The notes under the pieces are model-generated. The model was not told where the DNA came from. It saw only the letters and a list, made by a program, of their open reading frames with translations, and did no database searches. A program made the position numbers and the translations under genes. From assembly GCF_932294415.1 (NCBI RefSeq), contig NC_065541.1, forward strand, positions 30,240,790 through 30,304,789: a stretch of DNA of 64,000 nucleotides, written 5' to 3'. Shown piece by piece: positions 22,550-34,574 of this stretch (the stretch's first letter is position 1; the number at the start of each line of letters is the position of its first letter). This stretch comes from Quercus robur (taxonomy: Eukaryota; Streptophyta; Magnoliopsida; Fagales; Fagaceae).

Positions 22550-24480
22550 AGAAAGTTAACATTATATCACTGGTGCATTTATAACCTCATTTCACGGTCT
22601 AGGCATTACAATTTCACTTATTAGGGCCTGTCATGTCAAACCCTTCAGGAAAAACACTATATGAACAGGATTTTAAATATTCCTAATGTCACATCAAAGG
22701 TGGGCAGTAGTTGCAACAGTAGATGTAAATGAGACATCTGTGCATCCAATTTCACAATTCTGTATTCACGTGAGTGTGGGTGTGAAACAGTGTCGACTTG
22801 GGTATCCACATCGTGTAGAGCACCGAACATGACTTGACTAAGCAGCAGCGTCTGTTGGCACATGTGCTGCGATTGAAGGAGTTTGATATGACTACAGTTG
22901 GTGCTACAGAAACAGGCTGGTGACGTGTGTTTAGAGTTGGAACTTGGACACCTTCAAACTTCGCTATATTAATTGTGTTTTGTCTTTCACCAGCAAGTTC
23001 GCAATATTAATTTATTAATTATGTTTGGTCTTTCACAAAATAAATTACGAAGATCACAGTGTTTTCTGTGATTTGGTCATTTTGAATGTCTGTAAATATC
23101 ATGGTGTGTAAATATGACGGTGTTCATTATCTTTGGTCATTAAACATTTACAGGTTAAAAGCATCACTTTGGTCTCAGAACCATCACTCTTACAAATTAC
23201 GTAGCGCCATAGGCTGAAACACTGAAATTTCTCTTGTAATCGTAGCCAATTGATGTGAGACTGCATTTGAGGGAATACCTACTTACTCGACTATTCGATC
23301 AAACATCGTGGTCAAAGACTTGTCGGTTTGAAGCGAGGCCCAATTTGGTCTGAATACCACATCTGTTATACCGTAGATGTTGGTGGTGGCTTAAGCTCCT
23401 GGTTATATCTGTTTAATTGTGGACTTTACCTTTACAAAATCTTAAACATCAGGGTGTTTATTATCGTTGGTCATTTTCAAGGATGGTAGTCAAAACGCTC
23501 TTCCCATAATTCGTGACTGTTGGTTAGAAGAGATTGCACATAGGTAAAACCATGTTCAACCCTGAAACTAAGCTCTCAAACAAACGCGTGCCATAATAAT
23601 TTACAGGTTGAAAGCACCACTTTGCTCTTAGAACTTTGATGTTAGTGGCTTGAGGTCACTGTTATATCTGTTTAATCGTGTTTGGTCCTTCACAACATAC
23701 TTAAACTTCACGATGTTTATTATCTTCAGCTCACAGTTATCTAATATATTATGTAAGGGGCCACCACTTCAGGTTTGGATTCCTCATATTTGATTAAAAA
23801 AAAATCCGTTAGACCTAATGCTAGAGTGAATGAGGTCATGCCAAGTGTCGCTTTTATCTTTTTCGACGAGTCTGCACTGCAAGGTTTCATCAATAAATTT
23901 TATAATGAAAATATGATGCATGAGGAATAGTCCAGGCGAGGATCAAATTCAGAATAATATAATTGCTGATTTAAGATCGACAAAAATATCCAATTAGTGG
24001 AAAATACATGTAAGCTCAGCAAAACCTCCAATAAAAATAGTTGCCTGAAGTCAAGATATAGCTTCAGCCATTGTTCCAAGGAAAATCTCCTAGGTGGTTC
24101 ATCGTTAATATCAAAACCTGTAAACGAATTGTGCTTTCACAAAACCTTCCATTTGTATTAATAATTACTATAATCTAAAAACACGTGAGCGTCGTACAGA
24201 ATTATGAAATAAATGTTATTTACACACAGACTTGGATCTACTTGATATTATATAGAATCACATAATAACATAAAAAATTCTTAGACCATTACATCCATTT
24301 CAATAATACTAATGATAGTAACGATGGGCATGAAACTAACCATCATATTAATATATCAAATTACTTTCAACGGATACCATGTTCTTCAAATTTCCACTAA
24401 AATAAAAAAATATAAAACTGTCATACAATTCTCCAAATATGTTATAGCAACCATGAACTGAAAATCGTCCCCCCCTTGGG
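22550..24480. other. Non-coding interior of the giant MULE
   Basis: About 1.9 kb with only short chance ORFs. Phrases such as CAGGTTRAAAGCA-CACTTTG (23153, 23605) and TTTATTATC-TTGGTCATT recur, indicating degenerate internal duplications. Confidence 0.5.
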
Positions 24481-24501
24481 TACAATACCCAATGGGAATC
24501 A

Positions 24502-25635
24502 TCAAGAGTCAGATGGTGTAGAAGGTGGAACAGGACGTCTATAGTGAGCTAAGTCCGCTCGCATAGCTCGAACCTCGGCAAGAAGACCATGTAGAAGCTG
24601 ACCATGGGCTGCCTGAGTCGTCATAATGGTCTCCATCATAGCATGAAGAGAGGGAGGAAGAGGGCATGTATGCGCTGCATCAACAGTGTCAACATCTATC
24701 TCATCATCACCATCCTCGGCAACAACAGATGTGGGATCCCCATGCATGTCCTCATCTTGAACATCTCTAGTAGTAGACCGTACTCGTGGTCTGTTGGATG
24801 GACCAACACTGAGGTCGACAACCTTCTTTTGGGCAGTTCGCTGTTTCAGAAATTTGGCTCCTATAGGGGCTTGGATGTGAACCAACTCGTGGGAAGGAAA
24901 GTTCTTTAATCCTAAATATTTGAGGACCCTATGGATGAGAACTGGGAAAAACAAAGCATGCCTCTTATACTTGCTCCTACGCACCTTGACAATGGTTTCG
25001 ATGAAAAGGGAAGGAAAACAAATGGAACTATTGGTGACAAGGGCGTAAAGCAAGATACACCTGTTTACAGGGATTGTATGGATATGAGAGATAGGGAAAA
25101 TGTTGTGACAAGCTATCCTAAAGAAGATATAATTAAGCTCAGTCAACTCACTTGAGCTAATACTTCGGCCAGAATCCCGATTGTTTGATCGTCCACAAAG
25201 AACATCCATAACATCATCAATACGAGGAGACATAGAGTTTGGATAAGTAGGTGTACAAATTATAGGTACATCAAGGGCTTTAGATACGTGCTCCCTAGTT
25301 ATTGTAAACGGTACACCACGTATGGACGATGCCACCTTGTGACCACCAAGATCCTCATGCACCGATAGATTCGAATAGAATTCTCTAATCAAGTCAGCTG
25401 GAGGGGGTTGTATGTTTGTACATAGGGACAGCCAATGCCTAGACTGTAGATTCTCACGAACAAAAGGATGCAGTTCCTGTAAATTGATTTGCCTTTCTCC
25501 CCAAATACGCCTACGCTTAATCAAGGTTTCAAAGGTTTGCTCATTTTCTGGCATGAGGAACCTTAATTGATCAAACACCACTTCAGGTTCGGATGCAGCT
25601 TTGCATTTTCCCCTCTTAGTCCTCTTCGGACCCAT
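24502..25635 (-). CDS. Plant-transposon-type protein (377 aa)
   Basis: Intact single-exon ORF from ATG 25635. A basic N-terminus (MGPKRTKRGK) is followed by a globular region, residues ~20-240, with RRRIWGERQINLQELHPFV, LIREFYSNLSVHED, a VRGVPFTIT-like RGVPFTITREHVSKALDVP, and NRCILLYALVTNSSICFPSL. This pattern is that of the uncharacterised 'putative plant transposon protein' domain common in plant mobile elements. An acidic linker (EDGDDEIDVDTVD) and a C-terminal coiled coil (LLHGLLAEVRAMRADLAHYR) follow. It may act as a gag-like or accessory multimerising protein, which is inference. A motif cluster (26430-27010) lies ~0.8 kb upstream. No lesion was seen. Confidence 0.72.
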   Translation of the reverse strand: MGPKRTKRGKCKAASEPEVVFDQLRFLMPENEQTFETLIKRRRIWGERQINLQELHPFVRENLQSRHWLSLCTNIQPPPADLIREFYSNLSVHEDLGGHKVASSIRGVPFTITREHVSKALDVPIICTPTYPNSMSPRIDDVMDVLCGRSNNRDSGRSISSSELTELNYIFFRIACHNIFPISHIHTIPVNRCILLYALVTNSSICFPSLFIETIVKVRRSKYKRHALFFPVLIHRVLKYLGLKNFPSHELVHIQAPIGAKFLKQRTAQKKVVDLSVGPSNRPRVRSTTRDVQDEDMHGDPTSVVAEDGDDEIDVDTVDAAHTCPLPPSLHAMMETIMTTQAAHGQLLHGLLAEVRAMRADLAHYRRPVPPSTPSDS

Positions 25636-25649
25636 AACTAATCGATGGT

Positions 25650-26425
25650 CAGTAGTGCAAACACGATCAGCTCACACAAAAACAGAACCAAAATGAAGTT
25701 TGAAGCAGAGAACAAAAATTGAAGAGTAACCAGCTACCATGTGTAGAAAATCATGCACACAATATACTGTCTAGAGCAGTTTACAACAACACAATGAAAA
25801 CCAAATATTCTTATTCACGGGTTGTTTAGTTGGTGCAATAATTGTAATGCATTTTGGTCCGAGTCAATAATTTGAAGTTAGAGACCTAGAGTATATAACA
25901 GAAGTCTTATCATATAGGAAACATACAAGTGGATTTAGGAACTGACATATATCATACCATCGTAGCTACATGTACTAAGTTTCACCAGCTTCTATAAAAA
26001 ACAGAAAATAAATTGCACAATGTACAGTTCAGACATACAACCAGCATATATCTATACCACACACATATGGAGCCACTGGCAAGTTCATTTTGTGGAAGGA
26101 AGACAACCTATGACATAGGCAACCTTACTAACAACAATGCATTTGACTAGGCAAACACCCAATTTCATCACAATCTTCATAGACATAGACATAGAAGTGT
26201 GAAGCATCAAAATGCAAAATTTGAGAATAATGCACCAACAATGTGTAATTTCAAAGACAGCAACCGTTAAAAGAGTCTTACTATGTAAAATCCTCGACGA
26301 ATTTGCGCGGGAAATTGTGGGTTCTAGCCAGATGAAGCGAGAGCAATCGAAGATGTAATTTCGGACAGCTGCAAGTTCTGCAGAACTGGGGAAGAGTTAA
26401 TAAAAATGGGTAATAGATTGTAATG
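25650..26425. other. 5' flank of the 377-aa protein gene
   Basis: AT-rich non-coding DNA between the ORF and the motif cluster. No element or exon was recognised. Confidence 0.4.
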
Positions 26426-26429
26426 TCCA

Positions 26430-27015
26430 TATAACTCGATTTTCTGGAAATCGAGTTACATGCAATCAAATTTTCAGCACATAAACCGACTGTCCGTAAA
26501 TCGAGTTATGTGTAGCACAAATAACAAGAATCCAGTTAATGGTGGAACGGCTTTCTCATAACTCGATGTCGCAGACAACAAGTTAATTTCAAATAACTCG
26601 ATTATACATAACTCGAGTTATTTTTCTGGGCCCCCAGATATTTGGACTGGTCCAGATGCAGTCTAAGACGAATCGAAGTTTAATGGTAGGCCTGCCACAA
26701 TACTCGATTCTACGTGAATCGAGTTCTGCGCAGTGGACACTCACAAGAATTCAAATTCCTCGAGATTTAGAAAATCGAGTTACGTTGTACACATGCATCC
26801 ACCCAGCCCATATATTTGGACTGGTCCAGATGCGGTCCAAGAGGAATCCAACTGTATATGGCTACCTCGCACAAAACCGAACTCCGGTAAAATCGAGTTA
26901 TTTGCAGTAGAATATCTCAAGAATACAATTTCTATGTGTAATGGCTTGCATATAAATTGATACATCATAAAGCGAGTTATTTGCAGAGTTACTCAATTTT
27001 GTAGAACTTGAGTTA
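26430..27015. repeat. AACTCGAT/ATCGAGTT motif cluster 2 with old 154-bp-like units
   Basis: Several inverted motif pairs. The phrase TTTGGACTGGTCCAGATGC appears at ~26641 and ~26814, the same sequence that opens each unit of the 154-bp array at 30993-35690. This is a degenerate relative of that array. Confidence 0.75.
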
Positions 27016-28345
27016 TTTTCACTGGTCTCCCTTAATCTTCCTGTTAGGTGTAATCATTTCTCAACATTAATTGACAATAACAAGTAGTCTTCTAAGTTGT
27101 TCCAAAAATCATGCGGAGCCTTTTTATTTAATATTTTTTATTTACTTCTTTTTTAGTGGTACGATTCTCAATAAAATGTAAGTTTCACAGTTGAGTGAAA
27201 ATTTCTTTTTCATGAAAATTTCTTGAGAAAATGGATTTAGAAATAATCCAGACTCATGATTCCTTATGACAATGATAGAATTACTTGCATTTCTACCGTG
27301 TGGATGACCCACTTTCATAAGCAGTTAATGGCAGCAGTTATGATAGGAGTCTGACAGATGTTGTTTGCAGGTTTGTTTAGTTCAAAGATGATGTTTTTCT
27401 ATAAATTTTGGTGTTTTGAATGCTTCCGTGTATCCTAAATCTCTCTCCTTTTTTATTTTCCCCTTATATTCATCCTTGCGTTTGCAACACTACTGTTCTT
27501 TTGAAGGACTACTGCAACAAAAAAAAAAATATCATCCATTTTGTGTAGATTTGATTTCAATATAATTTAATTATCTTATCCAGAAGCATGAGTATGGTCT
27601 CTCGAATTTTAATGTTTTTGTACATGCAGGGAGCTTGGCATTGGAATACAAAGATTTTGTATTCATTTGTAAGATACAAAGATTTTTCAGGAAACAACGA
27701 TATTTTTCTTTGAGCAACGATTCATCAAGTTCATTGAATAAAACAGTACATATTTTAGTCCTCGCAGTTTACAAGAAGTTCCAACTTCATCTATAACATT
27801 TGAAAAATTGCTACCAAGTGAAATTTTGAAAATTTAGCTATCAAGCTTTTCAATTTGCCACATTATATTGATTGACACAATTGATGGATTAACTTCTCAC
27901 TTATTTTTTAAACATCTAAATTTGCAAACATCAAAAATAATGACTAAAAATTATTGCACATGGTGTTATTGTATTAAAGTGTTACAATATATACAAAACA
28001 TACAACAATGTCATCTGAAAAGAACAAAATCCTATAGCAATAACAATGTTGACCCCCCTAAAATAAAATCCAAGAGTCGCCATTCAATGTAATATAATTG
28101 AATGACATGCAAAAAAGGCCAAAATCCAAACAAAAGCGCATAAAAAAATACAGCATCACATTCAATTTAAAATACATATGAAAGTTCATCATAGTAATTA
28201 AAAATTTCCCAAGAGTGAAACTCTAAACATCACAAAAGTACCCAATCAATAAAGTTGCAAACTGGGATGAACAAAATAGGGATGAATAGTAAAGTTACAA
28301 AGTAAACACACTCTAAACATCACATAATATTATCATCACTTTGCA
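27016..28345. other. Non-coding interior of the giant MULE
   Basis: AT-rich DNA 3' of the B3 gene. It presumably includes that gene's 3' UTR. No coding match was seen. Confidence 0.4.
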
Positions 28346-28359
28346 TCCACCCTAACCAC

Positions 28360-30686
28360 TTAGTCTTGGCACTTGAAAATGTGGACGTTTAACACAACAC
28401 CGTCCCTCATAATCAGCTCAAATACGCAAACATCTCCTACTTGCAAACTATTTTCCCTCACAAACGCAGACCAACCAGCTGATACGACACATGATGAACC
28501 CCCACTTCGTTCATAAAGGTATAGCTTCACAGGCCATAATCGGTCCACAATCTGGAGCTTGACAGGGAGTATACTTGCTTTGGTGTAGTCCTTGGTAAAC
28601 CCGTCTCTTGGTAAGTAGTTGATAATGTGTTGGGGTAAACTCTGTACAAGGAACAATAATAGATATTTAACAAATATATTCCAGCAACAAGTATCTAATT
28701 GATCTACATCTTTTCACCTAAAAACACAAATAAGAAAAAATCATTACGAACAAAATGTCCAGCCACAAGTATCTAGTGTGACAATCTTTCTAATTGATCT
28801 ATGAAAAATGATAGTTAATGGGAGTTGCATTTCTAAATTACAAAAATATTCCATTTTAGTGAAGCTAAAAGCTTACCGCACGATCCTTGCCATTAACGTA
28901 GGATGGACGCATGATAACAGTGAAAAGGGGATTTTCTGATTTAAAAGCATTGGCTATAACAAGATTTTTAGCTACACCACCGTCTTTCTTAGGATGGGCT
29001 GATCCTGAAAGAAGTTGAAAATACGAAGTCATGCACATAAAATTAATAGAGCAGAAGCTAAACAAATCAACCAGTTGCTTACAAAAGTGTAACATTCAAA
29101 CCTGAACCCTCTCCCCTATAAAAGTGTTTGATGATTTCAACAGAGCTGTCATCACTCTCATCATCTTCGATCCTATGAACTTGGAGTTCGTCGTCTAAAG
29201 TATAGTCTATTTCTATTGCAGTGGCATAAAAAATGAGTACATGAAACTGTGAATTTCCTTCATATTTGAAAACCAGCAAGTGCCCCACTGCTACACCATG
29301 AGAGCTTGCAAATTCGGACCAACCATTTTGAAACCAAACCCCCCCAGCATGTTGTGTCAACTTGACTTTCCATTTTCTACCATTTGGAATAGTGAGAAAG
29401 GCCATATCTGACAGGTCCACTCCAAATTTCTGCACGAACTTATCTGGAATCCGCTGTAAAAAGAATCTCCATAATACTTCTTAGTTACAGCCCCCCACTC
29501 CCACACAAAAAAGAAAAGAAAATCAAACAAAATAAAATGTAATCCTGCAACATTGACGTTATATTTAATAGCTATAACAGTAACAAATCTTATGAATTTT
29601 GAAACCAAATTATACAACCTAATCTTATAGCTTCCCTTAATTTGACATCATTGGCTGTCAAAGTTGCAGAGTTCCATATAATACTATGCTACATTTACCA
29701 AAACAAAGAATCTAACTCTAGATATACAAGTATAAGTCCATCAGCTCCATTTTTTAGTAAAGCCACATTGTCTCAGCATATATATAAGGAAATTCCAATT
29801 GATGTAATCATGGGCCTCCTCTAAATCCAGCTTACATAATACTCCTGGTATGGCAAATTTCAAGGGAATCAGTTTGAGTAGTAGTCTAATTACATTGCAG
29901 GAAAAGAGTTAGTAGCCTTTTTATAAATATGAGAGCTCGAATTCAAACTAATCCTAATCCTTTTATTAAGTAAATTCTAACCCTGCATGTAAGTTTGTAA
30001 TTATTGTAATAAAACTTGAACCAGTGAGTGCCAAATGACTAAGATGGACTCTCAACTAAAATTATTTTTTCAATCCGAATGGGCCTTTTAATTGATGCAA
30101 GTCCTTAGGCATTAGTGGAGGTCTTCCAAAGACGCCCTGTATTCGAAGCAATGCAACTATTGTGTCACAATCATACTAATCTTTTGTTTCATAGTGCTTA
30201 CTAAGATTTCATGAAATTTCATACATGATATCATATTATCATGTAATATATAATATAAGATGTACTTTTATACATTGCGAAAAGTATAATCAAACTTAGC
30301 CCTCTGCTCTTGCTCTGTATTTATTTTTCCTCAATCTCTACCATGCGCTTATCCCTGTTTCATTTTTTGTTCATATAAAAGTGTACGATGCAAAAGTACT
30401 ATGTTATGTGACTGTGTTCTTCTTAAAGTGTAACCTACGTATTGCAAAATGAAAGTTTTTCTGACTACATGTAACAAATGTACATTTTTTCAAGAATCAC
30501 AAATAAAGAAGATGAAGTGTTCGAAGTGTATATTAGCATATGATTTTCAGAGGAATCTAGTTTATAAATGGAAAAAATACTTACAAGCTTTCCTTCCTGA
30601 ACAGCATTCGGCAGAATAATCTTGAAAAAGTGTGGGGACCGATCAGCAGGACCATCGTCGTTGTCTCGCCGCCATTGAGAAGCCAT
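28360..30686 (-). CDS. B3-domain protein, VRN1/REM-like, four exons, intact
   Basis: A DNA-binding protein of the REM class. Exons: 30585-30686, 29102-29453, 28877-29004, 28360-28641. All introns are GT-AG with matching phases, 864 nt and 287 residues, starting MASQWRRDNDDGP. The first B3 domain (residues ~20-115) shows HFFKIILP, RIPDKFVQKFG, GRKWKVKL, FQNGWSEFASSHGVAVGHLL and VFKYEGNSQFHVLIF. An acidic linker follows (RIEDDESDDSSVE). The second B3 (residues ~190-286) shows NPLFTVIMRPSYV, PVKLYLYER, AGWSAFVRENSLQVGDVCVF and a final HIFKCQD. VRN1-type proteins are nuclear and usually have two B3 domains, as here. It lies inside the giant transposon with the motif array starting ~90 bases upstream of the ATG, so element sequence probably supplies its promoter. 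Likely a captured host gene. Confidence 0.85.
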
Positions 30687-31271
30687 TGTTCTGGTTCTCC
30701 AAACTTTCGCTGAGAGGAAGTTGAACAGTTGCTGCTTCGTACGTTTGAGCACTAAATAGTGGGTTGGTCATACACATAACCCGATTATTAAGAAATCGAG
30801 TTATGTGTACTGGGACTAAAAGGAGTCCATGCTGTGCGCAGTGTATCTCAGAGGAATCCATGTTGTGTGTGGTGGTTTGGAAGTCCATTTGAAGTAACTC
30901 GATATCCTGAACATCAGGTTAATGTACAATTACTCGATACCCAAGAAATCGAGTTATATGCGAATAACTCGCTTATAGAGAAATCGAGTTAAGATAATTG
31001 GACTGGTCCCGAGGCAGTCCAAGAGGAATCTAAGGGTAGAAAATGGTGATCAATGTATCTCGATTCTAGAGATATCGAGTTTTGTTCAACATAACTCGGT
31101 AACACCTAAATCGAGTTAAGTTGACTGGGCTTCCTGACCCAGCCCAGATAATTGGACTGGTCCAGAGGCAGTCCAAGAGGAATCTAAGGGTAGACAATGG
31201 TGATCAACGTATCTCGATTCTATAGATATCGAGTTTTGTTCAACATAACTCGGTAACACCTAAATCGAGTT

Positions 31272-32293
31272 TGTAAGGTTTAATTTATTCAACCATCTAA
31301 TTGGCTTTATTCCGTGCCAAATTTGCTTGTAATTCAGCATTTAGTAACCCTGTATTTAGGTGGGATTGTTGTAAGGGTAGTGAGTGAGATAGTGTGAAGA
31401 TTGCTCAAGAGTGTGCAAGAAAACAGAGAGTCGCGGCTGGGACTCGCGACTGGACTCGCGGCTTCAACCCGCCAGAATCTGCACACGTGCCAAGCATGCT
31501 GGAAGATGAACAGTCATGCTAGCTGGAGCACTACAGGACAAAACAGGACAACTGGCCATACGGTTAACTCGCGACTGGAACTCGCGACTTAGTCAAGCCG
31601 CGAGGTCAAGCCGCGAGCCACCCCTGTTTTGGAAAAACCTGACGTTTCGCATTCCACTCCTCTTCAGTATAAATACCCTTTTAACCCACGATTGAAAGAG
31701 GGCTTCCAGAGAGAATTTTGAGAGAGAAACCCTAAAGAAAAACCAGATTGTTTTACCCACAATCTCTACCTTAGAGTCTCATCAAAATCCCTCACTCTCT
31801 TCCTCTCCATTGTCAAATCCTTGAGAGGCCTTTATACCAAACCTGGTTCTCACCATTATCATCTCTGTGAGACAGTCGTTTGGAGTTCTGGGAAGCAGTT
31901 AGGAAGGAGCCAATCTTTATTGGTTGATGCTACGGTGAAGTAGCGGAATCCGGAAAGCTAGAAAAGAAAAAGGTTCGGCGCAACCTCGTTGGAGCAAGAA
32001 GCTTGGAGGGCTTAGGTGCATTGGGTAGATTAGGCTTGGAGGGTCTATTGCTGTCCTTGTATCCCAACTGTATTTTCTAGTGGATTGATTACCGCTTGGA
32101 GGGCGGCGGAGAGGTTTTTCGCCGAGGTCTTCGGTTTCCTCTTCGATAACATATCTGGTGTTATCGCTGTGTTTGCATCTTCCTTCCTCTCTATCTCTGC
32201 CTTTACATTATCTGCTGTGGTTTATTTTGTTGTGGCTTAGATAGTTGTTTAATCAATACCATGTTATAGCATATGTTAAGTTTCCGCACACTC
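31272..32293 (+). repeat. 5' LTR, truncated at its 3' end
   Basis: Nearly identical to the 3' LTR over its length (only scattered differences over the first ~900 bases). It diverges right after CCGCACACT at ~32293, so the last ~85 bases of the LTR and the primer-binding site are deleted along with the coding region. Confidence 0.85.
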
Positions 32294-33461
32294 TAGAGTA
32301 TGTTTCGGAGTATTTTGTCATTTCTATATGACTCTTGTGCACATCCTTAGGGGGAGAAATTCTATTTCTCATGCACATTTGTAGGGGGAGAGATATTCCA
32401 TAGGGGAGATGCATATACCAAGGGGGAGAAGACATTGTGTTAACTAGAAAACCCTGTCCTGTTTGTTTTCTTGTTGGCTTTATGGTGCTTTGTGTTATGC
32501 TTTGGTGTTCTCATTGCATCATGTTTGTGCTTTGGACATGCATATTTCCCTATGCTATTGTGCTTCATTGAATGCATGTTCGAATGATCATTTGCTTTGC
32601 TATGTGATCATTGTAGTCATTTCTATATGACTGTTTTGGTGTATGATCTAGTTGCTCACATGTTTCACATCTTGTTTACTTGATCATAATTTGCTTGTTA
32701 CATTATACTTGTCCTTTTATTACTTGCTTTACCTTGAGGGTCTAATGTGTTTTGTGCAAGTGTTTCAGGTTACAAGTATATATGTTCCAAGTGCATCACA
32801 GCTTCTCATCACTTTGAAAGGGAGAAACTTTATTAACTTTTAGTTTATATTGTTTAAGTTTTTATTCAATATAATGTGTTTGTACCCATATGCTTTTGTA
32901 AGCTTTTAGGGTTATTGCTTTATGCATAGTTTGTAGGCCTTGTGGTATGTACCATGCTTAAGTGCAGCCTTTATGCTATGTGGAAATCAGTACTTTAATC
33001 TAAATGTTCTGCATTTTGGTTTATGTACTGTCACTCTTGTGCCCTTGTAGGATTGTTCCTAGATGCATATGCCTTGTGTGCTATGCATTGGTTGAGTGTT
33101 GTACATACAAGTGTCTTGCCTTGTGCTTGTTAACTTGTATGTCCTTGTGATTCATTCCAAGTGTGAATGAACACTGTGATCACTACCTTGTGGTGTTCAC
33201 TTGGTTGATCAAGCCATGGTTTGTTCATTAACTCCATCTTATGCTTGATCTCTTTTTGCCTGTTTCATATGCATTAATAATTTTCTGCTTACAATGATCA
33301 TGGTGTATTGTTGTGTTTCAGGAGTTTATGTTCATATGATTCAAGTGCTTCACAGCTTCTAGAATTAGGTGTGAGTGAGTTTTGATCAACTGTTCCCAAC
33401 TCACATGTTAAGTCTAGAGTCTGTTTTAGGGTTTTGTCACGGAATAGCCAAAGGGGGAGAT

Positions 33462-34574
33462 TGTAAGGTTGAATTTATTCAACCATCTAATTGGCTTTAT
33501 TCCGTGCCAAATTTGCTTGTAATTCAGCATTTAGTAACCCTGTATTTAGGTGGGATTGTTGTAAGGGTAGTGAGTGAGATAGTGTGAAGATTGCTCAAGA
33601 GTGTGCAAGAAAACAGAGAGTCGCGGCTGGGACTCGCGACTGGACTCGCGGCTTCAACCCGCCAGAATCTGCACACGTGCCAAGCATGCTGGAAGATGAA
33701 CAGTCATGCTAGCTGGAGCACTACAGGACAAAACAGGACAACTGGCCATACGGTTAACTCGCGACTGGAACTCGCGACTTAGTCAAGCCGCGAGGTCAAG
33801 CCGCGAGCCACCCCTGTTTTGGAAAAACCTGACGTTTCGCATTCCACTCCTCTTCAGTATAAATACCCTTTTAACCCACGATTGAAAGAGGGCTTCCAGA
33901 GAGAATTTTGAGAGAGAAACCCTAAAGAAAAACCAGATTGTTTTAACCCACAATCTCTACCTTAGAGTCTCATCAAAATCCCTCACTCTCTTCCTCTCCA
34001 TTGTCAAATCCTTGAGAGGCCTTTATACCAAACCTGGTTCTCACCATTATCATCTCTGTGAGACAGTCGTTTGGAGTTCTGGGAAGCAGTTAGGAAGGAG
34101 CCAATCTTTATTGGTTGATGCTACGGTGAAGTAGCGGAATCCGGAAAGCTAGAAAAGAAAAAGGTTCGGCGCAACCTCGTTGGAGCAAGAAGCTTGAAGG
34201 GCTTAGGTGCATTGGGTAGATTAGGCTTGGAGGGTCTATTGCTGTCCCTGTATCCCAACTGTATTTTCTAGTGGATTGATTACCGCTTGGAGGGCGGCGG
34301 AGAGGTTTTTCGCCGAGGTCTTCGGTTTCCTCTTCGATAACACATCGCGTGTTGTCTTTGTGTTTGCATCTTCCTTCCTCTCTATCTTTGCCTTTATTTT
34401 ATCTGCTGTGGATTTTATTCTGTTATGGCTTAGATAGTATTTAACCTATTTCACATTATAGCATATGTTAAGTTTCCGCACACTTGTTGTTTGACATATT
34501 GCTTGTGTTGGTTAGGTTAATTTTTGGGGGTCTAAACGTTCAAAAGTGTATTGGTACACGTTTTTAAACTTTCA
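33462..34574 (+). repeat. 3' LTR, complete, 1.11 kb
   Basis: TGTAAGGTT ... AACTTTCA. It contains the distinctive CTCGCGACTGGACTCGCGGC segment and a CAGTATAAATACCC TATA box at ~33856, the likely LTR promoter. The solo LTR at 59359-60447 belongs to the same family. Confidence 0.9.

Larger units (their letters stand above)
19070..22920. repeat. Dispersed internal repeats (TTCACGTGAGTG... family)
   Basis: A degenerate ~150-250 base module recurs around 19240-19560, 20460-20830, 20900-21060 and 22690-22920. It contains TATTCACGTGAGTG, GGACAGGGTTCAA-AGT and GAGCAGCACATG. It surrounds the B3 pseudogene and small coiled-coil genes and appears to be element-specific non-coding DNA. Confidence 0.6.
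31272..34574 (+). mobile_element. LTR retrotransposon deletion derivative, 3.3 kb
   Basis: Both LTRs begin TGTAAGGTT; the 3' LTR ends AACTTTCA. The target duplication GAGTT is perfect (31267-31271, 34575-34579) and lies within an ATCGAGTT motif of the 154-bp array. A polypurine tract (AAGGGGGAGA, 33451-33460) directly precedes the 3' LTR. The interior (~32294-33461) has no gag or pol and repeats AGGGGGAGA phrases, a copia-like 3' internal region. Confidence 0.9.

Noticed and set aside
31401-33782. Two identical 63-residue ORFs (31401-31592 and 33591-33782)
   Set aside because: They lie at the same position in the two LTRs of one retrotransposon, so they are a by-product of LTR identity, not genes.
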